The notes: generated by a model not told the origin, from the letters alone. Shown: positions 7,882 through 15,882, counted from the first letter of the stretch. The stretch is DNA of 64,000 nucleotides from Trebonia sp963734665 (GCA_963734665.1 CAVTIR010000013.1:1798001-1862000), one strand, 5' to 3'. Translations and numbers: made by a program.

Positions 7882-8745
7882 ATGCCTGACTCTTCAGACG
7901 GACCTACTGTCCTTCGTATCCTGCTCGGATCTCAGCTGCGCCGGCTCCGCGAGTCACGGGGTATCACCGCCCGGCAGGCGGCCGGCAAGATCCGCGCGTC
8001 GGAGTCCAAGATCAGCCGCATCGAGCTCGGCAGGAACGCGATCCGCGAGATCGACGTCCTCGACCTGCTCACGCTGTACGGGGTTGACGCGCGCGAGCGC
8101 GAGCAGCTCCTCACCCTGGCCGAGCAGTCCAACAAGCCCGGCTGGTGGCACCGCTACAACGACATCCTGCCCGACTGGTTCCAGGCCTACGTCGGCATGG
8201 AGGAGGCGGCCCGCTCGATTCGCGTCTACGAGGCACAGTTCATCCCCGGCCTGCTGCAGACGGAGGAGTACGCGACCGTGGTCATCTCGCTCGGCGACTT
8301 CCCGCTCGAGCAGGCCGAGCGGCTCGTCGTGCTCAGGAAGGAGCGGCAGCGCCGGTTCCGTGAAGGCAAGCTGAAGCTGTGGGTCATCCTCGACGAAGCC
8401 GCGCTGCGCCGACCCGTCGCCGGGACGGCGGTCCAGCTCGACCAGCTCCGCTACCTGCGGAAGGCCTGCGCGAACCCGACGCTCACCCTCCAGGTCATCC
8501 CGGTCGGCGCAGGCGGGCACGCGGCGCCCAGCGGGTTCAGCATCCTGCGGTTTGCCGAGCGCGACCTGCCCGACGTCGTCTACGTCGAGAACCTGACCAG
8601 CGCGCTCTACCTCGACAAGCAGGCCGACGTGGACCGCTACCTGCTCGCCATGGAGCGCCTTTCCATCGTGGCGCACGAGCCCGCTGAGACCCCGGGAATC
8701 CTGGACGAGATCATCCGGCAGCTGGAGGCCGTGGATGATGAGTGA
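7882..8745 (+). CDS. WhiJ-like HTH regulator with DUF5753
   Basis: A 287-residue cytoplasmic regulator. Residues 12-65 form an XRE helix-turn-helix (LGSQLRRLRESRGITARQAA then ASESKISRIELG), followed by the DUF5753 domain (GWWHRYNDILPDWFQAYVGM, FIPGLLQTEEYA). This is the architecture of Streptomyces WhiJ proteins, which work with small DUF397 partners and influence development. ATG 7882 is supported by GAGGAGG 9 bases upstream and by the domain start. The gene has no DUF397 partner immediately beside it on its own strand; the nearest (8860-9069) lies behind the second WhiJ-like gene. Confidence 0.9.
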   Translation: MPDSSDGPTVLRILLGSQLRRLRESRGITARQAAGKIRASESKISRIELGRNAIREIDVLDLLTLYGVDAREREQLLTLAEQSNKPGWWHRYNDILPDWFQAYVGMEEAARSIRVYEAQFIPGLLQTEEYATVVISLGDFPLEQAERLVVLRKERQRRFREGKLKLWVILDEAALRRPVAGTAVQLDQLRYLRKACANPTLTLQVIPVGAGGHAAPSGFSILRFAERDLPDVVYVENLTSALYLDKQADVDRYLLAMERLSIVAHEPAETPGILDEIIRQLEAVDDE

Positions 8746-8782
8746 GGTGCGCCCACTCGGTGAAGAGCAGCCGCGACGGCCC

Positions 8783-8819
8783 GACGGTGGGTCCCCGCGC
8801 GCCGCGGGGACCCACCGTC
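8783..8819. terminator. Strong hairpin terminator
   Basis: GACGGTGGGTCCCCGC and GCGGGGACCCACCGTC form a perfect 16-bp stem with a 5-base loop, followed by TCTCTCTCCCCCC. It lies between the convergent HTH gene (+) and DUF397 gene (-). Confidence 0.8.
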
Positions 8820-8859
8820 TCTCTCTCCCCCCTGGCCTGGTAGGTCACGGGGCGGCTAG

Positions 8860-9069
8860 CTAGGCGAGGGGCAGGTCGAACTCGCCGTTCTTAGCACCAG
8901 CCAGGAACGCCTCCCACTCGGAGCGGGTGTAGACGTGCGCCGTCTTGGCACGGTCCTTCGAGTCACGGACCGCGACGTCCCCGCCCGGCAGGTGCGCCAC
9001 CTCCACGCAGTTGCCAGCCGCGCTGAAACTACTCTTGAACCAGTGCAGGTCGCCCAGGTTCGATTCCAT
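8860..9069 (-). CDS. DUF397 small protein, partner of WhiJ-like regulator
   Basis: A 69-residue DUF397 protein: LHWFKSSFSAAGNCVEVAHL, then VAVRDSKD and WEAFLAGAK. ATG 9069 is preceded by AAGGAGGAAA at ideal distance, so the longer open frame to 9132 is not used. DUF397 proteins are encoded beside WhiJ-type HTH genes and are thought to bind or antagonise them. Here the gene follows the HTH gene at 9139-9990 by about 70 bases on the same strand, as expected for a co-transcribed pair. Confidence 0.9.
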   Translation of the reverse strand: MESNLGDLHWFKSSFSAAGNCVEVAHLPGGDVAVRDSKDRAKTAHVYTRSEWEAFLAGAKNGEFDLPLA

Positions 9070-9138
9070 TGGGTTTTCCTCCTTGTGCTTCACTTGGTTG
9101 TGGCCCCCCGTGGCGACCACCCCAGTCGCCACGGCTCC

Positions 9139-9990
9139 CTAAAGCTCGTGTGCTACCCGTGCGATCAGCTCGGTGGACGCGGCCGGGGCGAGCGCCGCGG
9201 CGCGGAGCCGGTCGAAAGCCTCCACCCGGGCTCGCACCTCCCTGTCCTTCTCCAGGTAGAGGATGCCGGCCACGGACTCCACGTAGGCGACCTCGGAATC
9301 GGTCCTGTTCGGGAACTCAAGGATCGCGAACGGGCCGCCGTGCCCCGCGTGGGCACCGCAGTCGAACGGCAGGACCTGCAACGTCAGCCCGGGCCGCGTC
9401 GCCATGGCGAGCAGGTGGTCAAGCTGGCCGCGCATGACCTGCCTCCCGCCGACCGGCCGCCGGATGACGGCCTCGTCGAGGATGGCCCACAGCTCAAGGG
9501 GCGGGCTATCGTCGAACCGCCGCTGCCGCTTGATCCGCAGGTCTACCAGCCGGTCGATCTGCTCAAGGCCGTGCCTGGGGAATATCTCGCGCAGGACCGC
9601 CCTGGCGTAGTCGGGGGTCTGCAGCAGCCCCGGCACCACGGAGATCTCGTAGCCGCGCACCGCGGCTGTCTCGGCCTCCAGGCCGACGTAGATGTCGAAG
9701 CCGCTGGGGAGCACGTCGTCGTAGTCGGCCCACCACCCCTTGCGGTGACCCTCGCGTGCCATATCCACCAGCACCTGGCGCTGGCCAGGCTCGACCACGC
9801 CGTACATCTCAAGCATCTGGTTCAGGTAGGCCGACTTGGTGGGCGCCTTGCCGGTCTCGATCCGCGACAGGGTCGATGGCGCGACGCCGAGTTGCCCGGC
9901 CACTTCTTCCAGCTTGTACCCGTTGGATTCGCGAAGCTTGCGCAGCTCAGTGCCGAGTCGCCGTCGGCGGACGGTCGGGCCTGTCGTCAC
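9139..9990 (-). CDS. WhiJ-like HTH regulator with DUF5753 (second copy)
   Basis: A 283-residue paralogue of the gene at 7882. Its HTH (LGTELRKLRESNGYKLEEVA, PSTLSRIETGK) is followed by DUF5753 (GWWADYDDVLPSGFDIYVGL, VVPGLLQTPDYARAV). I chose GTG 9990 because AAGGAGG sits 9 bases upstream; the open frame extends to 10173 without a site. It forms the classic HTH/DUF397 pair with 8860-9069 and is divergent from an RsbW-like ATPase, a grouping known from whiJ/abaA-type loci of Streptomyces. Confidence 0.9.
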   Translation of the reverse strand: MTTGPTVRRRRLGTELRKLRESNGYKLEEVAGQLGVAPSTLSRIETGKAPTKSAYLNQMLEMYGVVEPGQRQVLVDMAREGHRKGWWADYDDVLPSGFDIYVGLEAETAAVRGYEISVVPGLLQTPDYARAVLREIFPRHGLEQIDRLVDLRIKRQRRFDDSPPLELWAILDEAVIRRPVGGRQVMRGQLDHLLAMATRPGLTLQVLPFDCGAHAGHGGPFAILEFPNRTDSEVAYVESVAGILYLEKDREVRARVEAFDRLRAAALAPAASTELIARVAHEL

Positions 9991-10370
9991 GGACCCACCT
10001 CCTTCAGGACACGTCGCCGTTGTTCTAATCACGCTATTTGAGCGCGCAAGACTTCCCATGATCGACGTGGGGTAACAAGCGCCACCATACAGCGAAAGCG
10101 CACGAAGTGAAATCCCATCCGCGATTTCATATGCGAAATTTGCCCTACGCACTTGCGCGCCGCGCGCTTGCACGGGATCATCGGGAGAGAGGTCGCGACG
10201 GCTGACGGGCGGATTTTATGGCGGTCCATGACCTTACCGACAAGTGCCGCGAAACGGACATATGACACTTGTGGGAGATTTCGCTTTTATTTAGTTTTCG
10301 GGTCAACCTTTCATGCGGTACGACGAGGTACCAAAAATTCCGAATGCGCTACATCGGGAGGCATGCGCAG
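9991..10370. other. 380-base divergent regulatory region, AT-richer
   Basis: No gene. It lies between the WhiJ-like gene and the ATPase gene and is markedly less GC-rich than average (for example TTTATTTAGTTTTCGGG near 10286). It holds short inverted repeats such as GAAATC...GATTTC (about 10107-10129) and GGTACGACGAGGTACC (about 10317-10332), candidate binding sites for the island's regulators. Confidence 0.5.
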
Positions 10371-10877
10371 ATGGACACCCCCCTGAAGAGCCGCCCCGCT
10401 CTGGGGACGATCCCCAGGCTGGGGGCAAGGCAGATGACCGCGATCCTCGGCTCGCTGACGATTCCCGGCCGGCCCGAGGAGGTCTCCAAGGCCCGCGCCT
10501 TCATCACGCGGACCCTGGCCGCGCCGAGCACGGGAAGGCGGGTCGACTCGGACGCCGCCACATTACTGACGTCGGAACTGATCACCAACGCGATCGTGCA
10601 CACCATGTCAGGGACGGTCGACGGCACCGTCACCATCGTCGTCGTTGACGTGCCTGACGGGGTGCTCATCGAGGTGATCGACGACGGCTCGGCCGACACG
10701 CCCATCGTCAAGCGCAACCTGTTCGCGGCCGACGGCCATGGCCTGTACCTGGTACAGCAACTGGCGGCGCAGTGGGGGTACCTGCGTGACCCCGCCGGGA
10801 CCACGGTCTGGTTTCACCTGGTCGCGGAGTCGGTGGACGGCGACGGAGACACGGATGTGCCGTCACTGTCGCTGTAG
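10371..10877 (+). CDS. RsbW/SpoIIAB-like histidine-kinase-fold ATPase
   Basis: A 168-residue protein with the HATPase_c_2 fold of anti-sigma factor kinases. The N box is LLTSELITNAIVHT, the G1 box VIDDGSADTPIV, and the G2 region ADGHGLYLVQQLA followed by GTTVWFHL. I chose ATG 10371 with GGGAGG 9 bases upstream. Proteins of this type sit in whiJ/abaA loci, where their targets are mostly unknown. There is no anti-anti-sigma or sigma gene nearby, so partner switching is only an inference. Confidence 0.85.
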   Translation: MDTPLKSRPALGTIPRLGARQMTAILGSLTIPGRPEEVSKARAFITRTLAAPSTGRRVDSDAATLLTSELITNAIVHTMSGTVDGTVTIVVVDVPDGVLIEVIDDGSADTPIVKRNLFAADGHGLYLVQQLAAQWGYLRDPAGTTVWFHLVAESVDGDGDTDVPSLSL

Positions 10878-10886
10878 CGGCACCGA
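10853..10886. terminator. Hairpin overlapping the ATPase stop codon
   Basis: GGATGTGCCGTC (10853-10864) pairs with GACGGCACATCC (10875-10886), spanning the stop of the ATPase gene and facing der. A compact bidirectional terminator. Confidence 0.7.
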
Positions 10887-10906
10887 CGGCACATCCACAC
10901 GCGTGG

Positions 10907-12346
10907 TTATCTCCTGGCGGCCGCGTTCTTGCCGCGCTTCTCGCGCAGGCGCATCGTCAGCTTGACCGGGGTGCCGGCGAAGCCGAAGTCCTCGCGGAGG
11001 CGGCGCTCGATGAACCGGCGGTAGGTCTCCTCGAGGAACCCGGTGGTGAACAGCACGAAGTGCGGCGGTTTGATGCCCGCCTGGGTGGCGAACAGGATCC
11101 TTGGCTGCTTGCCGCCACGCAATGGCGGCGGGGTGGCGGCGACCAGGGCGTTCAGCCAGGTGTTCAGCTGCCCGGTGGAGATCCGCTGCTCCCAGCCGGC
11201 CAGGGCCTGCTCGATCGCCGGCACCAGACGCTCCACGTGGCGGCCGGTCGCGGCCGAGATGTTCACCCTGGGCGCCCAGCGGACGTGGTAGAGCTGCCGC
11301 TCGATCTCGGTCTGCAGGTACTCGCGGCGCTCGGCGTCGGTGAGGTCCCACTTGTTGTAGGCGATGACGAGCGCGCGGCCCGCCTCGGTCACCATGGTGA
11401 GGATGCGCAGGTCCTGCTCGGTGAGCGGCTCGCTCGCGTCGACGAGCACGACCGCGACCTCGGCCCTGTCCAGCGCGGACTGGGTGCGCAGAGTCGCGTA
11501 GTAGTCCGCGCCCTGGGCCTCCCTGAACCGCCGCCTGATGCCGGCGGTGTCGACGAACCGCCAGGTCGTGCCGCCGAGCTCGATCAGCTCGTCCACCGGG
11601 TCACGGGTCGTGCCCGCGACGGAGTCGACGACCGCGCGCTGCTCGCCTGCCAGCTTGTTGAGCAGGGACGACTTACCGACATTGGGCCGGCCGATCAGCG
11701 CGACGCGACGCGGGCCGCCCTCGCCGAGCCGTTCGGGCGGCGCCTCGGGCAGCGCGTCAAGCGCCAGGTCGAGCATGTCGCCGGTGCCGCGGCCGTGCAT
11801 GGCAGAGACCATGACGGGCTCGCCGAGCCCCAGGGACCACAGCGACTGGGCGTCGGCCTCACCCCTGGCATCGTCAACCTTGTTGGCGAGGAGCACGACC
11901 GGCTTGCCTGCCCGGCGCAGCACCCGCGCGACCGACTCGTCCTCGTCGGTCGCGCCGACGCGGGCGTCCACCACGAACAGGACCGCGTCCGCGAGGCCGA
12001 CCGCGATCTCCGCCTGCTCCGCGACCTGGGCGGCGAGGCCCTGCGCCTTCGCCACCCAGCCGCCGGTGTCCACCAGGGTGAACTGCCTGCCGCGCCAGTT
12101 AGCGTCGTAGGCAACCCGGTCCCTGGTCACGCCAGGCACGTCCTGTACCACGGCCTGGCGGGAGCCGAGAATGCGGTTGACCAGGGTGGACTTGCCGACG
12201 TTCGGGCGGCCCACCACGGCAAGTACCGGCTGTCCCAACGTCCCGAGCCCGGCGCCGCCGTCCGATTCCGCCCCGTCAAGGTCGGTACTGTCGAAGTCGT
12301 CGCCGATGTCTACCCAGCCGTCATCGCCGGCGTCAATGTCCGTCAC
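10907..12346 (-). CDS. der: Ribosome-associated GTPase Der (EngA)
   Basis: A 479-residue double-GTPase needed for 50S subunit assembly. An acidic N-terminal tail of about 35 residues precedes G domain 1 (GRPNVGKSTLVNRI, DTGGW, NKVD) and G domain 2 (GRPNVGKSSLLNKL, DTAGIRRR, NKWD), then the KH-like domain (RVNISAATGRHVERL) and a basic tail ending REKRGKNAAARR. The GTG start overlaps the stop of cmk by four bases (GTGA), so the two are translationally coupled, as in other actinobacteria. Confidence 0.97.
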   Translation of the reverse strand: MTDIDAGDDGWVDIGDDFDSTDLDGAESDGGAGLGTLGQPVLAVVGRPNVGKSTLVNRILGSRQAVVQDVPGVTRDRVAYDANWRGRQFTLVDTGGWVAKAQGLAAQVAEQAEIAVGLADAVLFVVDARVGATDEDESVARVLRRAGKPVVLLANKVDDARGEADAQSLWSLGLGEPVMVSAMHGRGTGDMLDLALDALPEAPPERLGEGGPRRVALIGRPNVGKSSLLNKLAGEQRAVVDSVAGTTRDPVDELIELGGTTWRFVDTAGIRRRFREAQGADYYATLRTQSALDRAEVAVVLVDASEPLTEQDLRILTMVTEAGRALVIAYNKWDLTDAERREYLQTEIERQLYHVRWAPRVNISAATGRHVERLVPAIEQALAGWEQRISTGQLNTWLNALVAATPPPLRGGKQPRILFATQAGIKPPHFVLFTTGFLEETYRRFIERRLREDFGFAGTPVKLTMRLREKRGKNAAARR

Positions 12347-13053
12347 GTTACTCTTCCCCCATCAGCTGCTTTTGTCCCCGCGCAGGCGAGTGCACCGCGC
12401 TCGCGGGCGAGTCGGGTGATCTTCTCGATCACCTGGTCCAGGGTCAGGTCGGTCGCGTCGAGGAGCAGGGCGTCGGCGGCCTTCTCCGACTGCGCCGCGT
12501 CGAGGCGGTCCCGGCGGGCCTGGGCGGCCTCGGTCTCGCCGGCGTCGGCGCTCAGCTCGGCGGCCCGGCGGCGGGCACGCGCGCCCGGGTCGGCGGTCAG
12601 GAAGACCTTGAGCTGGGCGGCGGGCGCGACGACCGTGCCGATGTCACGGCCCTCTGCGACGATGCCGGGGTCGGCCGCCGCGATGATCGCGCGCTGCTGC
12701 GCGATCAGGTGCGCGCGCACCGCGGGGACGCGGGCCACTGCGCTGACCTGGGCGGAGACCTCGGGCGTCCGGATCTCCCGTGATACGTCCCGGCCGTTGA
12801 CGCAGGTCCACGAGTCGTCCGGGTCGGTGGAAACCTCGACGGACGGCTCCGCCGCGCGTTCCGCGATCAGCGCCGCGTCGCTGGTGTCGACGTTCTCTGC
12901 CATGAACCACCAGGTCAGCGCGCGGTACATCGCCCCGGTGTCCAGATAGCAGAGGCCGAGCTCTCGAGCGACGCCCTTCGACGCGCTGGACTTACCGGAT
13001 CCGGACGGCCCGTCAATGGCGATGATCAGACCGTTCGGCGAGGAGATTCCCAC
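12343..13053 (-). CDS. cmk: Cytidylate kinase
   Basis: A 236-residue CMP/dCMP kinase: P-loop IAIDGPSGSGKSSAS near the N-terminus, YLDTGAMYRALTWW (CMP-binding), GRDVSREIRTPEVS, and the lid region RRAAELSADAG. I chose GTG 13053, just before the first strand; upstream residues in the open frame to 13101 look non-coding. It provides CDP for nucleic acid and lipid synthesis and is coupled to der. Confidence 0.95.
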   Translation of the reverse strand: MGISSPNGLIIAIDGPSGSGKSSASKGVARELGLCYLDTGAMYRALTWWFMAENVDTSDAALIAERAAEPSVEVSTDPDDSWTCVNGRDVSREIRTPEVSAQVSAVARVPAVRAHLIAQQRAIIAAADPGIVAEGRDIGTVVAPAAQLKVFLTADPGARARRRAAELSADAGETEAAQARRDRLDAAQSEKAADALLLDATDLTLDQVIEKITRLARERGALACAGTKAADGGRVT

Positions 13054-13086
13054 CCAGAAATGGTACCGGCAACCCGGACGGGATCT

Positions 13087-13110
13087 TCTACCCGCAATCA
13101 CAGGGAATGC
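13087..13110. repeat. Outlying copy of the CCGCAATCACAGGG repeat
   Basis: CTACCCGCAATCACAGGG lies between cmk and the DUF5302 gene. It matches the linker repeat of the hairpin array beyond that gene (13558-13828), so the DUF5302 gene is bracketed by the same repeat. Confidence 0.6.
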
Positions 13111-13140
13111 AGGGGAGGCGCCCTCCCGCGGGCAAACCTT

Positions 13141-13467
13141 TCAGCCGCTCTTGCGGCGGAAGTTACGGCGGCTGGCGGCCGGGCCGTGAGCGCTGTTGAT
13201 CTTGCTGCCGTCGCGGCCGCCCTTGCCCTGGCCCTCATTGTGGGCCTGCTGCTTGCGCTCCAAGGCCTCGCGGAACTTGCGCTTGGTCTCGTCGAGGTCC
13301 GGCGTGGCGGTTTCCCCGTCCGGTTCCGCCTCTCCCGCCTTGGCGTCGATAGCGGGCTCCGCAGTTTCCTCGGGCTCGGTCATGGCTTCGTCCTTGGTCG
13401 CGGCGGACTCCGTCTCGGCGGACTCCGCCGGTGTCTTCGTGGTGTCCTGCTTCGCGCTCTTAGTCAT
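13141..13467 (-). CDS. DUF5302 domain protein
   Basis: A 108-residue, highly charged, probably disordered protein. The N-terminal two thirds is rich in Glu, Ala, Thr and Asp. The C-terminal end carries the actinobacterial DUF5302 signature LDETKRKFREALERKQQ, then GGRDGSKINSAHGPAASRR and NFRRKSG. Function unknown; the basic glycine-rich end suggests nucleic-acid binding. It lies between cmk and tyrA and is flanked on both sides by the CCGCAACCACAGGG repeat. Confidence 0.85.
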   Translation of the reverse strand: MTKSAKQDTTKTPAESAETESAATKDEAMTEPEETAEPAIDAKAGEAEPDGETATPDLDETKRKFREALERKQQAHNEGQGKGGRDGSKINSAHGPAASRRNFRRKSG

Positions 13468-13557
13468 GGACTCTAGCTTCGCACACCACCAGCGCGTTCG
13501 CGCGACCGGTTAAACGCGGCGCGAGTCCGCCCGCTACCACCGGAGAAGAACGGCTAC

Positions 13558-13828
13558 CCGCAACCGCAGGACTCCAACCCCGGCCACAGCGCAGAGGGCG
13601 TCCGGTCTTTGGACGCCCTGCCCGCAGCAACCACAGGGCTCTAATCCCAGCCACAGCGAGAGGCGTTGCGGGTTACGCAACGGCTGCCTACCGCAATCAC
13701 AGGGCTTTAACCGCAACCGCGGCGCGGCGCAGCCACAGGCAGCCCGGGTTTTGGGCTGCCTTCTAACCGCAACCACAAGGCCGTAACCTCAGCCACAGTG
13801 TGGGGCGGCGCGGTTTTTGCGCCGCCCC
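13558..13828. repeat. Array of four hairpins with conserved linkers and variable stems
   Basis: Four units each have a linker like CCGCAACCACAGGGCTCTAA then CCCAGCCACAG, followed by a hairpin. The stems differ completely: GGGCGTCC/GGACGCCC (13596-13618), CGTTGCG/CGCAACG (13664-13682), GGCAGCCC/GGGCTGCC (13738-13760) and GGGGCGGCGC/GCGCCGCCCC (13802-13828). The loops are alike: GGTCTTT, GGTTA, GGGTTTT, GGTTTTT. Spacing is about 65-75 bases. Linkers are conserved while stems change with full compensation, so structure rather than sequence appears to be maintained. Not a CRISPR: the variable parts are self-complementary and the linkers are degenerate. Confidence 0.75.
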
Positions 13829-13840
13829 CACCGCAGGGGG

Positions 13841-13929
13841 GTATGGGGGGCGCGCAGCCCCCCATACGCGGGGGGCGCAGGGGGGTCGTCCCCCCGCGGG
13901 CGGCACAGTGCAGGGGGGTCGTCCCCCCG
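13841..13929. repeat. GC palindromes: one hairpin and two GGGGGGTCGTCCCCCC copies
   Basis: GTATGGGGGGC/GCCCCCCATAC (13841-13867) is followed by two copies of GGGGGGTCGTCCCCCC at 13880-13895 and 13914-13929, each followed by G(C/T)(G/A)GGCGGCACAG. The second is 18 bases upstream of the tyrA stop. Same dispersed family as at 224, 321, 1684, 37372 and 42485. Confidence 0.75.
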
Positions 13930-13947
13930 TAGGCGGCACAGCAGTAC

Positions 13948-15057
13948 TCAGCGGCGGACGGGCCAGCCGCCCGCCTCCATCGCGTCCAGCAGCGGGCCGG
14001 CCTGGTCGGGACGGACCGAGAGCTCCGCGACGCCGACCGGGAGGCCCGGCGAGTGCTCCAGGCGGATGTCCTCGATGTTCACCCCGGCCGCGCCGGCGGC
14101 GTTGAAGAGGCGGGCCAGCTCGCCCGGCCGGTCGGCGATGACGACCTGGACCACGGCGAAGTTCCTCGGCGTGCCGCCGTGCTTGCCGGGGATGCGGCCG
14201 ACCCCGGCCCGGCCCCGGTCGAGCAGGCTGGTGACGCCCGCGGGCCCAGCTCCGGCGAAGGGCGTCCCCTGGGGAAGGCGCGCGAGAAGGCGCGCGACGG
14301 CTGCCAGGTCCTCGGCGACTTCCGCGACGACCTCGGCGACCGGGCCCGCATTAGCCGAGAGGATCTGCGTCCAGAGGGCGCTGTCGCCTGCGGCGACCCG
14401 CGTGACGTCTCGCAGGCCACCGCCGGCCAGCTTCAGCGCGTCGGCGGGAACACTCGACGGGGCGAGCCTGCCCGCCATCGCGACCGCGACCAGGTGCGGG
14501 GCATGCGAGACGAGCGCGACCCACCGGTCGTGGGTCTCCGGGTCGGTGACCACCGGGTCCGCCCCGCAGGCCACGGCCAGCGCGGTCACCGCCTCGACCG
14601 CTTCGGGCGCCGTCTCGGGGAGCGGGCACAGCGCCCACGTCCGCCCAAGGAAGAGATCCGCCTGGGCCGCGGCGGGTCCGTGGCGTTCCCGCCCGGCAAG
14701 GGGGTGACCGGGAACATATGTCTCCAGGTCGCAGCCCAGGTCACGGGCCTGCCGTGCTGGCAGGACCTTCACGCTGGCGACATCGGTGTAAGCGTCCGCG
14801 ACCGCGCATTCCTGCGCGTAGGCGAGCTCTGTGCCCACGACAGCCGGCGGCATCGCGAGCACCGCGACGTCGGCGATCCCCTTGGCGTCCCGCAGATCGG
14901 GGACGACCGTGCCAGCCCCGAGATCGGCGGCGAGCTTAGCGGTCGCGGGGTCGGCATCGCTGAGCCAGACCTCGGTGCCCTTGCCCCGCAGCGCCAGCGC
15001 GATAGAAGTCCCGATTAGTCCGGTTCCTGACACCAGGACCCGCTTAGGCATGATCAT
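13948..15057 (-). CDS. tyrA: Prephenate dehydrogenase with C-terminal ACT domain
   Basis: A 369-residue enzyme that oxidatively decarboxylates prephenate toward tyrosine. The NAD-binding Rossmann motif is GTGLIGTSIALALRG, the active-site region ASVKVLPAR and PGHPLAGRERHG, with the downstream family segment LAGGGLRDVTRVAAGD. The last 80 residues form an ACT regulatory domain (VIADRPGELARLFNAAGAAG, VNIEDIRLEHS), suggesting feedback control. It lies downstream of aroH, separated by a 461-base region with a 48-bp palindrome. Confidence 0.95.
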   Translation of the reverse strand: MIMPKRVLVSGTGLIGTSIALALRGKGTEVWLSDADPATAKLAADLGAGTVVPDLRDAKGIADVAVLAMPPAVVGTELAYAQECAVADAYTDVASVKVLPARQARDLGCDLETYVPGHPLAGRERHGPAAAQADLFLGRTWALCPLPETAPEAVEAVTALAVACGADPVVTDPETHDRWVALVSHAPHLVAVAMAGRLAPSSVPADALKLAGGGLRDVTRVAAGDSALWTQILSANAGPVAEVVAEVAEDLAAVARLLARLPQGTPFAGAGPAGVTSLLDRGRAGVGRIPGKHGGTPRNFAVVQVVIADRPGELARLFNAAGAAGVNIEDIRLEHSPGLPVGVAELSVRPDQAGPLLDAMEAGGWPVRR

Positions 15058-15519
15058 GACGCACCCCCGACCGGTCCCCCGGCCCGCGATCTTGATGATG
15101 GTGGATACTTACAGCCGCTATAGCGGCTGTAAGTATCCACCATCGTGCGGAGCCGGCCACGTGCGGACACGCGCGAAGCGCTGCCTGGCGATTTGCGGTA
15201 ATTGTCCCGCGCAGATCTGGCCCGCGGCGCGCGGCGCGTGAGAGCCGTGGCGAGGTGTGGGCCGAGGGCGATTCCCGGCGGCCTTCCGGAGGACGAGCCG
15301 CCGGGAATCTGCCTCTCGGCTCACGCCCCCGCCACCGTCGGCCACGAGTTGTTGAGTAATGCCTTCCCTCTGAGTGGAACCACGGGGAAAGGCCGACCAT
15401 GGGTTCCCGAGCAATGTCCTCGCCCTGGGAGACGGCACCGGGGGACGCCACCCGGTTGCTGGGTCCCAGGGTGGCGCTGGAGGGCGAAGGGCCGAATCCG
15501 TTCGGGATCATGATCTCTG
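15058..15519. other. aroH-tyrA intergenic region rich in inverted repeats
   Basis: 462 bases without a gene. From tyrA outward it holds a 48-bp perfect palindrome (15097-15144), a stem with 13-bp arms (15270-15309) extended by GCCGAG/CTCGGC (15261-15320), a GTCGGCC/GGCCGAC pair enclosing about 15339-15400, a CGCCACCC/GGGTGGCG hairpin near 15445-15475, and CCGAATCCGTTCGGGATC near 15493, shared with the repeat in the MFS gene. On the tyrA strand this would be a long, highly structured leader. Confidence 0.6.
15097..15144. repeat. 48-bp perfect palindrome upstream of tyrA
   Basis: Two 24-bp arms meet at CCGCTA|TAGCGG with no spacer. The outer half-site is GATGGTGGATACTTACAG. The edge is 40 bases from the tyrA start. 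It could be a dimer-binding operator or, if transcribed, a cruciform or attenuator-like hairpin. Confidence 0.9.
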
Positions 15520-15882
15520 TTACTGAGCGATGTCCTGGCGGAGCGCGGCGGCGCCGCGGAGGTACACGTGCTGGATCTGCTCGCGGGGGCGGTCGGTATC
15601 CACGTGGGCCATGAGGCGCACCACGCGGGGCATCGCGCCCTTGACCGGGATCTCCGTCGCGCACATGAGCGGCACGGCGTGGAAGCCGAGCTTGCGGGCC
15701 GCGAGGGCGGGGAACTCGGCGAACAGGTCCGGGGTCGCCGTAAACAGGACGCTGATCACGTCGTCGGGGGTGAGGTCGTTGCGGGTCATCACCGCGGTGA
15801 CCAGCTCGGCGGTCCCCTCAAGAATGGCGTCCCTGTCATCGGCGTCGACCTGGATCGCGCCGCGAATAGCCCGGACTGTCAC
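15520..15882 (-). CDS. aroH: Chorismate mutase, AroH type
   Basis: A 120-residue monofunctional chorismate mutase of the trimeric AroH class, which makes prephenate for TyrA. It begins VRAIRGAIQVDADDRDAILE with Arg-7-type residue and the typical RGA; other signatures are DLTPDDVISVLFTATPDL, FPALAARKLGF and MPRVVRLMAHV. The active-site pattern of Bacillus AroH (Arg, Glu, Arg) appears conserved. It lies upstream of tyrA on the same strand, a pathway pairing. Confidence 0.93.
   Translation of the reverse strand: MTVRAIRGAIQVDADDRDAILEGTAELVTAVMTRNDLTPDDVISVLFTATPDLFAEFPALAARKLGFHAVPLMCATEIPVKGAMPRVVRLMAHVDTDRPREQIQHVYLRGAAALRQDIAQ

Noticed and set aside
11060..12949. Plus-strand open frame of 629 codons
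   Set aside because: Antisense to der and cmk, both certain genes.
13558..13929. CRISPR array
   Set aside because: The repeats are degenerate and the variable parts are self-complementary hairpins of unequal size; no cas genes lie in the window.
15371..15386. T-box-like GAGTGGAACCACGG motif on the plus strand
   Set aside because: No plus-strand gene follows; aroH and tyrA are on the other strand, and no stem I specifier structure or terminator alternative is visible.
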